A stretch of DNA of 13,980 bases from an uncultured Erysipelotrichaceae bacterium (GTDB lineage Bacteria; Bacillota_I; Bacilli_A; Erysipelotrichales; Erysipelotrichaceae), in contig CACZPD010000112.1 of NCBI GenBank assembly GCA_902782955.1, positions 1 to 13,980 on the forward strand. The letters run 5' to 3'. Of the stretch, positions 6,936 through 13,024 are shown piece after piece (the first letter of the stretch is position 1; every line of letters begins with the position of its first letter). A model generated the notes under the pieces. That model saw only the letters and a list, made by a program, of their open reading frames with translations, was not told where the DNA came from and made no database searches. A program made the translations under genes and the position numbers.

Positions 6936-7784
6936 ATGTCAAAGAAAAAGAAAAAAGGACCAACAAAGAAAAGAGTTGAAAATAAACCGGATCTTTCACC
7001 TGTAACGAATCCTTCCCTGAAGGAAGCGATCGCTGCACTGAAAGAAGGAAATACACCGGAAAAACAGGAAAACCTGACAAAAGAGCTGAAAAAAGCCAGA
7101 CTGCTGGCACCGTGCGATATCGATCTGGATCCGGCAGGAAAGGATAAACTGCAGATCAAGGCAAACCAGGTGCGTTTTTTCCTGATCACGACAAATGACG
7201 GGAAATCGTTCTTCCCGGCTTTCACCGATACGGATGAAAGTTCCAAAATGTCATTCGGGGACAAGGAAGCACGCAATATCGTCAGGACCATCCAGGACTA
7301 TGACAAGATGCTGCAGGATCCCAACAACAAGGCGGAAGGAATCGTTATCAATCCTTCCACAGACAACATCGTCATCCCGAAACCGCTTCTCGGCGTGATC
7401 ACCGGCCGGATCAAACAGGCTCCGACACCCGCTCCTGTACAGAAAAAACCGACAGGTCTGTCTGCAGGCGCCCCGGTCAACGCTATTTACAGCGAACCGG
7501 CCGTATATCCGACCAAGATGGTAAACGCGGTCTATGACGCATGTGAAGCGATTCCTTCTGTGTCACGTGTCTGGCTGAAACAGAAAACAGCCGGATCGAT
7601 GATGGCGTTCTATATGCCGGTGGAATGTGATGAAAATGATCCTGCAATACTGGAAAAACTGCGTGAGGCGGCTGAACCGCTCGCAAAGGAGATCCCGCTG
7701 GAATTTGTTTTCTATACAAAGGAAATCGAGGAGAAGATCATACAGGGCGCTTTTGCGCTGTATGACAGGGAACTGGGTATCTGA
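6936..7784 (+). CDS. SseB family protein (N- and C-terminal SseB domains)
   Basis: The 282-residue soluble protein starts with a very basic tail (SKKKKKGPTKKR) followed by an SseB N-terminal-type domain (about 30-150; FLITTNDGKSFFPAFTD and MSFGDKEARNIV, then GIVINPSTDNIVIPKP, are typical) and an SseB C-terminal-type domain (about 185-280; VWLKQKTAGSMMAFYMPV, then LEFVFYT). E. coli SseB is known only for changing serine sensitivity when over-expressed, and its biochemical role is not established. Many Gram-positive members have this same two-domain form. The start is supported by GAGG with suitable spacing. The stop codon overlaps the next start (TGATG), so it is translationally coupled to the GNAT/pyrophosphatase-like gene. 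The Lys-rich N-terminus suggests contact with nucleic acid or acidic membrane, but that is speculation. Confidence 0.83.
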   Translation: MSKKKKKGPTKKRVENKPDLSPVTNPSLKEAIAALKEGNTPEKQENLTKELKKARLLAPCDIDLDPAGKDKLQIKANQVRFFLITTNDGKSFFPAFTDTDESSKMSFGDKEARNIVRTIQDYDKMLQDPNNKAEGIVINPSTDNIVIPKPLLGVITGRIKQAPTPAPVQKKPTGLSAGAPVNAIYSEPAVYPTKMVNAVYDACEAIPSVSRVWLKQKTAGSMMAFYMPVECDENDPAILEKLREAAEPLAKEIPLEFVFYTKEIEEKIIQGAFALYDRELGI

Positions 7785-8548
7785 TGGAAATCCGGACACT
7801 CACACAGGAAGAAAAGAAAGACGCTCTGGCGCTTGCGGAAGAAGTATTCCTGAAACAGGATTCACTTGGCTATTCAGAAGAAGGAAGGGATTCCTTTCTT
7901 TCTTTTCTGAATGATCATGGTCAGGAACTGACGTATATCGGCGCATTCAGGGAAACACTCTGCGGCATCATCGGATTCCGTCCGGATACATTCCATATCG
8001 CCCTGTTCTTTGTAAAAACAGAGGAACAGGGGAAGGGGATCGGACATATTCTCATGGAAACACTGAAAGATATCGCCAAAGAAAGAAACCTTGTCAGGAT
8101 CACTGTCAACGCCGCGGAAACCGCTGTACCGTTTTACCGGCAGCTCGGATTCACAGAGACGGACAGCCTGCAGGATCTCGGCGGCATCCGTTTCATACCG
8201 ATGGAATATCTGATGCAGAAGGAAGCACTCGGCCGGAAGGTAACGGTGATCATCGACCGTCCCTACGGCAGCCTGCACCCGTTTTACCCGGATACGGAAT
8301 ATACATGCAATTACGGATATATTGATGGAGTTGACGCAATGGACGGGGAATTCCAGGATGCGTATGTATACGGTCCGGAAGAACCGCTGGAGACGTTTAC
8401 CGGCACTGTGATCGGCATTGTATACAGGAAAAACGATATCGAAACAAAGTGGATCGTATCAGACAGGGATACATACGATAAACAGGATGTCATCAATACG
8501 ATCGGATTTATCGAACAGTATTTCGATACACAGATCATATGGAATTAG
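7784..8548 (+). CDS. GNAT acetyltransferase fused to a short inorganic-pyrophosphatase-like domain
   Basis: Two domains lie in 254 residues. Residues 1-145 form a GNAT fold with the acetyl-CoA loop Q82-GKGIG-H88 after the FVKTEE strand and the terminal NAAETAVPFYRQLGF motif, so an N-acetyltransferase with unknown acceptor is expected. Residues 150-254 match the small (~100-residue) pyrophosphatase-like proteins of Bacillota: VTVIIDRPYGSLHP, CNYGYIDG and MDGEFQDAYVYG, with later TGTVIGIVYRKND and IEQYFD. Family I PPases use an Asp-x-Asp-x-x-Asp cluster after the YGYI motif; here it is Asp187-Gly-Glu189-x-x-Asp192, an Asp-to-Glu change, and the later Asp97/Asp102/Lys104 region of the E. coli enzyme is reduced to an ETK remnant. 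True pyrophosphate hydrolysis is therefore doubtful, and binding of a phosphorylated ligand is equally possible. The start overlaps the SseB-like stop (TGATG), and a terminator ends the pair. Confidence 0.82.
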   Translation: MEIRTLTQEEKKDALALAEEVFLKQDSLGYSEEGRDSFLSFLNDHGQELTYIGAFRETLCGIIGFRPDTFHIALFFVKTEEQGKGIGHILMETLKDIAKERNLVRITVNAAETAVPFYRQLGFTETDSLQDLGGIRFIPMEYLMQKEALGRKVTVIIDRPYGSLHPFYPDTEYTCNYGYIDGVDAMDGEFQDAYVYGPEEPLETFTGTVIGIVYRKNDIETKWIVSDRDTYDKQDVINTIGFIEQYFDTQIIWN

Positions 8549-8549
8549 G

Positions 8550-8575
8550 GAGGGAACAATGTTTCCTCTTTTTTT
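8550..8575 (+). terminator. Terminator after the GNAT/pyrophosphatase-like gene
   Basis: GAGGGAA (8550-8556) pairs with TTTCCTC (8562-8568, one G-U) around a 5-base loop, followed by seven T (8569-8575). It begins two bases after the stop codon and separates the SseB unit from the polyphosphate unit. Confidence 0.88.
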
Positions 8576-8588
8576 GTTCACACAGAAT

Positions 8589-8619
8589 TCATTTTTCATT
8601 CATGCAGAGCTCATTTTTC
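8589..8619 (+). repeat. Direct repeat TCATTTTTC, 22-bp period, in the polyphosphate-operon leader
   Basis: Two identical 9-base copies start at 8589 and 8611, exactly 22 bp apart, two turns of B-DNA, with a partial copy (TTCATTCAT) between. They lie 40-70 bases upstream of the VTC-type gene, where a promoter must be (the previous unit ends in a terminator at 8575). Tandem sites on one face of the helix are typical of activator binding, but the region is T-rich and chance cannot be excluded. A weak -10 candidate TATTCT lies at 8625-8630. Confidence 0.35.
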
Positions 8620-8656
8620 TTTTTTATTCTTTCCTCAGACAGAAAGGAAAGCACAT

Positions 8657-9427
8657 ATGTCTGAGAACAAAGAAGAGTTTTTCCAGAGAGTGGAAGACAA
8701 ATATGTGATCAACGAAAAACAGGCTGAAATGTTTCTGGAAGCCTGCGATGCATATATAAAAAAAGATCTTTATTATTCCTATACCGTACACAGTCTTTAT
8801 TATGACAGTCCCGGCAATGACCTGATGATCAGGGGACTGGAAAAACCGATGTATAAGATAAAGCTCCGGATGAGAAGTTACGGAGACCCGGCGGAAGGCA
8901 GTTCCGTATATATCGAAACGAAAAAGAAATTCGGGGATATCGTATACAAGAGAAGACTGGCGATGAGCGCGGAAGAAGCGACGGATTATCTGGAATACGG
9001 CATACCGCATCATCTGAAGAACAATACCGCGGATGAGATCGAGTATCTGCTGAATCTGTATAACCCCGAGGCAAAGGCACTGATCCTTTATGACCGTACA
9101 TGCTATGCGGCAGTTGATGAAAAGGATGTCCGGATCACCTTTGACAGGAATATCCGCTACCGCACACAATCCCCGGATCTGTATGAAAAAGGGGACGAGC
9201 ATCTTCTGTCACCGGGTACGGTCGTCATGGAGATCAAGGTGTCTGACCGGTATCCGATCTGGCTGTGCCGGATCCTGACCGCAATGAGATTGTATCGTTC
9301 CTCTTTTTCCAAATACGGGACGATCTACAAAAATGAGATCTGTCACGGAACAGACCTGGCCGCTGTTTCGGAAAAGCAATGGATTATGAGTAAGGAGAGT
9401 AGAAAAGTATGTTCACTTCAATATTGA
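8657..9427 (+). CDS. VTC-domain polyphosphate polymerase family protein
   Basis: The 256-residue soluble protein consists almost wholly of a VTC domain, the catalytic fold of the yeast Vtc4 subunit, a triphosphate-tunnel enzyme that makes polyphosphate from ATP. Tunnel residues appear in the right order: Glu13/Lys15 (VEDKYVI), the Y48-Y-D-S segment, Lys69/Arg71/Arg73 (KIKLRMRSYG), Glu87/Lys89 (IETKKK), Arg99/Arg100, Arg147 (YDRTCY), Asp163/Arg164, Glu192/Lys194 (VMEIKVSDRYP) and Ser218/Lys219 (SFSKYG). All basic and acidic positions expected of a working tunnel seem present, so catalysis is likely; the product in this organism is inferred. The start is ATG 8657 with AAGGAA seven bases upstream. 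It overlaps the next gene, a DUF4956 membrane protein, by 19 bases, the common pairing in Bacillota. It has no SPX domain and no membrane segment, so the partner probably supplies the membrane link. Confidence 0.92.
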   Translation: MSENKEEFFQRVEDKYVINEKQAEMFLEACDAYIKKDLYYSYTVHSLYYDSPGNDLMIRGLEKPMYKIKLRMRSYGDPAEGSSVYIETKKKFGDIVYKRRLAMSAEEATDYLEYGIPHHLKNNTADEIEYLLNLYNPEAKALILYDRTCYAAVDEKDVRITFDRNIRYRTQSPDLYEKGDEHLLSPGTVVMEIKVSDRYPIWLCRILTAMRLYRSSFSKYGTIYKNEICHGTDLAAVSEKQWIMSKESRKVCSLQY

Positions 9428-10083
9428 CCGGCTCCGCGGCAGCCGTTGAAACGTCCGCAATCCTGATCTGTCTTCTGACATCGCTGGTATGCGGTCTGAT
9501 CGTGTCATCCGTATACGGCAGGTGCGGGAAGACGACAAAGGGATTTCTGATCACGATCGCGCTTCTGCCCGCTGTTGTGCAGATGATCATCCTGATGGTC
9601 AACGGAAATCTCGGTGTCGGTGTGGCTGTGGCCGGAAGCTTCTCCCTCGTCCGTTTCCGTTCCCTGCCCGGCAAAGCAAGCGATATCCTGGTCCTGTTCC
9701 TTGTAATGGGGCTTGGTTTGTGCACAGGAATGGGATATGTGACATTCGCGCTGGCATGCGCTGTGATCCTCAGCGGTGTTTACTTCCTGTATGCGAAACT
9801 TCCTGTCATGGAAAGTGATCCCCTGTACAGGCATCTGCGCATCACGATTCCGGAAGACCTGGAATACACTGATGTCTTCCGTGACATTTTTGCGGAATAT
9901 ACAAAAAAGGTCTCGCTGGAATCCGTCAGGACCGTCAACCTGGGCACCATGTACCAGGTGAATTATGAGATCGAGCTGAAAGATGAAGCGCTGGAAAAGA
10001 AAATGATCGATGCGATCCGTGTCAGAAACGGCAATCTGAATGTGATCTCCGGCAAGGTACCGACAGCCGCAGCGGAATTATAG
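9409..10083 (+). CDS. DUF4956 membrane protein, partner of the polyphosphate polymerase
   Basis: The 224-residue product has four hydrophobic segments (about 15-35, 45-64, 66-80 and 92-128, the last one or two helices) and a soluble C-terminal domain (about 135-224; HLRITIPEDLEYTDVF is a βαβ-type start). The signature AGSFSLVRFRS (75-85) followed by LPGKASDI lies at the second membrane hairpin and is the hallmark of the DUF4956 family. No biochemical role is established; the constant linkage to VTC-domain proteins suggests transport of the polyphosphate chain or recruitment of the polymerase to the membrane. The start has AAGGAG (9392-9397) within the previous gene and overlaps it by 19 bases, so the two proteins are probably made in matched amounts. 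A strong terminator follows 12 bases after the stop. Confidence 0.88.
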   Translation: MFTSILTGSAAAVETSAILICLLTSLVCGLIVSSVYGRCGKTTKGFLITIALLPAVVQMIILMVNGNLGVGVAVAGSFSLVRFRSLPGKASDILVLFLVMGLGLCTGMGYVTFALACAVILSGVYFLYAKLPVMESDPLYRHLRITIPEDLEYTDVFRDIFAEYTKKVSLESVRTVNLGTMYQVNYEIELKDEALEKKMIDAIRVRNGNLNVISGKVPTAAAEL

Positions 10084-10095
10084 TCAGATATACTG

Positions 10096-10117
10096 AAAGC
10101 CTGTCCGCAGGCTTTTT
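10096..10117 (+). terminator. Terminator of the polyphosphate unit
   Basis: AAAGCCTG (10096-10103) pairs with CAGGCTTT (10108-10115) around a TCCG loop, and the T-run continues to 10117. It ends the VTC-DUF4956 transcript. Confidence 0.92.
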
Positions 10118-10160
10118 CTTATATACAGGCATCCGTCATGTTCCGGCGGGCAATTTCATG

Positions 10161-10166
10161 TATACT
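10161..10166 (+). promoter_or_regulatory. Probable -10 box of the small lipoprotein gene
   Basis: TATACT directly preceded by TG lies 21 bases before the ATG, the same arrangement as at 6908. No clear -35 is seen. The terminator at 10096-10117 means this gene needs a promoter here. Confidence 0.45.
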
Positions 10167-10187
10167 GAAAACAGGGAAGTATGAAAT

Positions 10188-10727
10188 ATGCTTAAAAAAC
10201 GATTGATGACGATATTGATAGTTCTTGCTGCGGTGATGATGACAGGCTGCACGGCATCACCAAATACACCTGTGCAGGAAACGCAGGCTTCCGAACAGTC
10301 TCCGGCAGGAAAGGTGAAAGTGGAAAACGTAACGGTAAAAAGCGAGTCACCGGATATTCCGTTTATGTTTTCTTTTGATCTTCCTTCCGGATGGACATAC
10401 CGGATCACTGCGGACGACGCCGAAAACAAAACACTGGCAGTTTCGGTCTGGCCTGAAGATGAGGATGAGGATGCCGGAAATATCGTGATCGAGTATACAG
10501 CGTTCTTCGGTGTCTGCGGCACCGGGCTTGAACAGAAAGAGATCGTATTTAACGGGATACCGGCGCATCAGGGTTTTTATGACGGCAGTCCCATATGGGA
10601 TTTTATTGCCCTCGACGGTGATTATACCGGCTGTGTGATCCTGAATTCGGGGAAATCCTGGGGCAGTGAATATGAGCCCTTTGTCAATACCGTACTGTAT
10701 TCCCTGCAGTTCCTGCCTGCGGACTGA
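10188..10727 (+). CDS. Small lipoprotein of unknown function
   Basis: The 179-residue product has a signal peptide ending in lipobox MTGC (Cys21), then a Ser/Thr/Gln-rich linker (about 22-45) and one globular domain of ~130 residues. The domain starts with IPFMFSFDLPSGWTYRI, a pattern (β-strand followed by P-x-GW) common in small Gram-positive lipoproteins and PsbP/Mog1-like folds, but I cannot name the family. It carries a very acidic stretch (EDEDEDAG, about residue 87-94) and two Cys in the C-terminal domain (CGTG and GCVIL) that could form a disulfide outside the cell. The start has AGGGAAG about 8 bases upstream. It sits between the polyphosphate unit and the glycolipid unit, with terminators on both sides, so it is probably transcribed alone. 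No function is assigned. Confidence 0.82.
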   Translation: MLKKRLMTILIVLAAVMMTGCTASPNTPVQETQASEQSPAGKVKVENVTVKSESPDIPFMFSFDLPSGWTYRITADDAENKTLAVSVWPEDEDEDAGNIVIEYTAFFGVCGTGLEQKEIVFNGIPAHQGFYDGSPIWDFIALDGDYTGCVILNSGKSWGSEYEPFVNTVLYSLQFLPAD

Positions 10728-10742
10728 ACGTAAAAGAAGAAA

Positions 10743-10776
10743 GAAACGATTGTCTGTGATGACCGTTTCCTTTTTT
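10743..10776 (+). terminator. Probable terminator of the lipoprotein gene
   Basis: GAAACG (10743-10748) pairs with CGTTTC (10764-10769) around a 15-base loop, followed after one C by six T. The stem is shorter and the loop larger than in the other terminators here, so it may be less efficient. Confidence 0.6.
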
Positions 10777-10800
10777 ATTTCCGCCGCCTGTATCCATGTC

Positions 10801-10809
10801 TGCTATAAT
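10801..10809 (+). promoter_or_regulatory. Extended -10 promoter of the CpoA/LafB-like gene
   Basis: TGCTATAAT is a perfect extended -10 (TGn-TATAAT). No -35 is evident at 17 bp, which extended -10 promoters do not require. The start point would be near 10816, giving a short leader of about 16 bases with AAGAGG as ribosome binding site. Confidence 0.7.
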
Positions 10810-10831
10810 AGACAGACAAGAGGTTTTTATT

Positions 10832-11833
10832 ATGCGAGTCTTACTGTACTTTGAAGGGGAGGATCTGATCAAGATCTCCGGTATCGGCCGGGCATTTGAA
10901 CATCAGAAAAGAGCCCTGACATCTGCGGGCATTGAATATACCACGGATCCCTGGGATCCCGATTATGATATTCTGCACATCAACACATACGGTGCAAACT
11001 CCGAAGCGATCATCCGGAATGCCAGGAAGAACGGGAAGAAAGTCGTCTATCACGCGCATTCCACGGAAGAGGATTTCCGCAACAGTTTTATTTTTTCCAA
11101 CATGCTGGCACCGCTGGTCAAATCACGGCTGGTCAGTCTTTATTCCAAGGCAGATGCGCTGATCACGCCTACGCCGTATTCACGTCAGCTCCTGCTGAAT
11201 TACGGCATCACACTGCCGATCTATGCCATTTCCAACGGCATCGACATGGACCGCTTCGGTTACAACGAGGAAAAAGTCCGTGCCTACAGGAAGTATTTCA
11301 GCCTGACCGGCGAGGAAAAAGTGGTGATCGGCGTCGGTCTTCTGTTTCAGAGAAAAGGACTGCCGGATTTTGTGGAGGTTGCCAAACTTCTCCCGCAGTA
11401 TAAATTCATCTGGTTCGGGGATATCAACAAGATGGTCATCCCGAAGGATATCGCGGACATTACAGAAAATCATCCGGACAATGTGATCTTTCCCGGATAT
11501 GTGAAAGGACCGCTGATCGAAGGGGCGTATCTGGACGCGGACTGCTTCTTCTTTCCTTCCTATGAGGAAACGGAAGGCATCGTCGTACTGGAAGCGCTCG
11601 CTTCGAGACAGAATGTCGTCCTGCGGGATATCGGCGCGTTCTCGCCGTGGATGCAGAACGGCGTGAACTGCTATATGGGAACGGACAACAAAACCTTTGC
11701 GGAAATGATCGAAAATGTCATCGAAGGCAGGATTCCTTCCCTGACGGAAGCCGGTTACCGGGTCGCCGCGGAACGCAGCATCGACAAGATCGGCCAGCAG
11801 CTGAAGGAAGTATACGAATCCCTTTACCGCTGA
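10832..11833 (+). CDS. GT4 glycosyltransferase, CpoA/LafB/BgsA-like (second sugar of the glycolipid anchor)
   Basis: The 333-residue GT-B enzyme has an N-terminal acceptor domain (1-160) with SGIGRAFEHQKRAL and a long HAHSTEEDFRNSF (74-86), and a C-terminal nucleotide-sugar domain with GVGLLFQRKGLPDF (167-180) and the retaining-enzyme E-x7-E motif (Glu246 to Glu254 in EETEGIVVLEALA). The glycine-rich and HSTEEDFRNS features are those of the CpoA / LafB / BgsA group, which add the second hexose to monoglucosyl-diacylglycerol at the inner face of the membrane. Which sugar is used (galactose in pneumococcal CpoA) cannot be read. The start is placed at 10832, not the upstream in-frame ATG (10796), because AAGAGG lies 8 bases upstream, the protein then begins MRVLLYF as in relatives, and the upstream ATG lies before the -10 box. 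It heads the glycolipid locus. Confidence 0.88.
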   Translation: MRVLLYFEGEDLIKISGIGRAFEHQKRALTSAGIEYTTDPWDPDYDILHINTYGANSEAIIRNARKNGKKVVYHAHSTEEDFRNSFIFSNMLAPLVKSRLVSLYSKADALITPTPYSRQLLLNYGITLPIYAISNGIDMDRFGYNEEKVRAYRKYFSLTGEEKVVIGVGLLFQRKGLPDFVEVAKLLPQYKFIWFGDINKMVIPKDIADITENHPDNVIFPGYVKGPLIEGAYLDADCFFFPSYEETEGIVVLEALASRQNVVLRDIGAFSPWMQNGVNCYMGTDNKTFAEMIENVIEGRIPSLTEAGYRVAAERSIDKIGQQLKEVYESLYR

Positions 11834-11854
11834 GGGATAAAAATCTTAAAACAG

Positions 11855-11885
11855 GGGAGAGACCATATAATTGTCTCTCCCTTTT
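11855..11885 (+). terminator. Terminator or attenuator after the first glycosyltransferase gene
   Basis: GGGAGAGAC (11855-11863) pairs perfectly with GTCTCTCCC (11873-11881) around a 9-base loop, followed by TTTTCT. The stem is strong but the T-tract short, so termination may be partial and let some transcript continue into the next gene. Confidence 0.7.
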
Positions 11886-11899
11886 CTAAAGAGTATAAT
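11871..11899 (+). promoter_or_regulatory. Promoter of the flippase-like gene, inside the terminator
   Basis: TTGTCT (11871-11876) and a perfect TATAAT (11894-11899) are spaced 17 bp. The -35 box forms part of the terminator's 3' arm. The -10 ends only six bases before ATG 11906, so transcription would begin at or next to the start codon. Confidence 0.6.
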
Positions 11900-11905
11900 A
11901 GGGGT

Positions 11906-13024
11906 ATGATGAAAAGGCTCAAAGCGCTGTTTGCGAATACAGCGTTTAATATCATGCTTATATTTGTACTGACTGGTTTTGTTTTCTGGCTGACTATCCG
12001 CGGCCAGTCTGACCAGATCTTTACTATGCTGAGAACAGCGGATCTGAGGTGGATCCTGATCATCATACTCCTGATCATTCTGGAAAGGATCATGCTCGGA
12101 TTCAAGCTGATGACGGAATGCCGCCAGTCATATCCGAAGTACACGTTGTCGCAGGGTGTCGTCAACGCCTATGTCGCCGGCCTGTTCAACAATATTACCC
12201 CGAGTGCCAGCGGCGGCCAGTTTATGCAGGTCCTGACGTTCCGCCGGCAGGGGATTCCCGTGACGAGTTCCATCGGCGTACTGTGGCTGGATTTCATCGT
12301 ATATCAGACGACCATGATCCTGTTCGTACTGGTCCTGATCCTTCTGAAATTCAACTATTTCTATACGAATTATTCTCAGTTCTTCCTGATCGTCATCTTC
12401 GGGTTTATCGTTTCTTCCGCTGTTATCGTTTTCCTGTGGGCAGTGGTAAAATCCCCGAAGCTGTATACCTGGATCACCACAAAGGGCATCGATATCGGAT
12501 GCCGTCTCCATCTGATCAAGGACAAACAGAAAACGCTGGACAATGTCAACCAGCAGCTGGAGCGTTTCTCCAAGGAAGTAGTCGTATTGCGCACGCATAA
12601 GAAGATGGTGCTGATCTGCGCTGTTGAGGATCTTCTGCGTCTTCTGCTTTATTACAGCATCCCGTTCTTCTGCGCCAAAGCGCTCCATGTAGAAGTCGGA
12701 ATGGACCTGTTCCTCGATATCGTAGCGCTGAGTTCATTTGTGACCATGGTCAATGCCTTCATGCCGATGCCCGGTTCCAGCGGCGGCACAGAGGCGACAT
12801 TCGTCCTGATGTTCTCGACGATCTTCTCAAGGGTCGATGCCAGCTCGATCATGATCCTCTGGCGCGTGATGACATTCTACCTGACGCTTTTATTCGGCAG
12901 TATCGTATACGCGTACTCCAAGATGCAGAAAGCGGTCGTTTTTGACGACGAAGTGCTGGCAAGAACATATTCAGATAAAGCCCTGCAGGAATATGAGCAG
13001 GAATTTGAAAAGGAAATGCAATGA
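11906..13024 (+). CDS. Flippase-like membrane protein, LPG-synthase-TM (MprF N-terminal / YbhN) family
   Basis: The 372-residue product has about seven to eight membrane helices and no catalytic lysyltransferase domain, so it corresponds to the membrane half of MprF alone (UPF0104/YbhN/AglD type). Family motifs are clear: FNNITPSASGGQFMQV (94-109) and MPMPGSSGGTEATF (286-299), with conserved GG pairs and Glu296. In MprF this region flips lysyl-phosphatidylglycerol. Here, between two glycolipid glycosyltransferases, a role in moving or handling glycolipid is a reasonable inference. The C-terminus is a charged tail (KALQEYEQEFEKEMQ). The start is ATG 11906 or ATG 11909; AGGGG lies only 1-4 bases upstream, so the reading may be leaderless or use ATG 11909. 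The stop overlaps the next start (ATGA), so it is translationally coupled. Confidence 0.9.
   Translation: MMKRLKALFANTAFNIMLIFVLTGFVFWLTIRGQSDQIFTMLRTADLRWILIIILLIILERIMLGFKLMTECRQSYPKYTLSQGVVNAYVAGLFNNITPSASGGQFMQVLTFRRQGIPVTSSIGVLWLDFIVYQTTMILFVLVLILLKFNYFYTNYSQFFLIVIFGFIVSSAVIVFLWAVVKSPKLYTWITTKGIDIGCRLHLIKDKQKTLDNVNQQLERFSKEVVVLRTHKKMVLICAVEDLLRLLLYYSIPFFCAKALHVEVGMDLFLDIVALSSFVTMVNAFMPMPGSSGGTEATFVLMFSTIFSRVDASSIMILWRVMTFYLTLLFGSIVYAYSKMQKAVVFDDEVLARTYSDKALQEYEQEFEKEMQ

Noticed and set aside
10796..10831. In-frame upstream ATG as start of the first glycosyltransferase
   Set aside because: The ATG lies upstream of the TGCTATAAT promoter and has no RBS; ATG 10832 has AAGAGG and the usual family N-terminus.
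12128..12688. 186-residue minus-strand frame opposite the flippase-like gene
   Set aside because: It is an antisense shadow; the opposite strand has the conserved family motifs and coupling to both neighbours.
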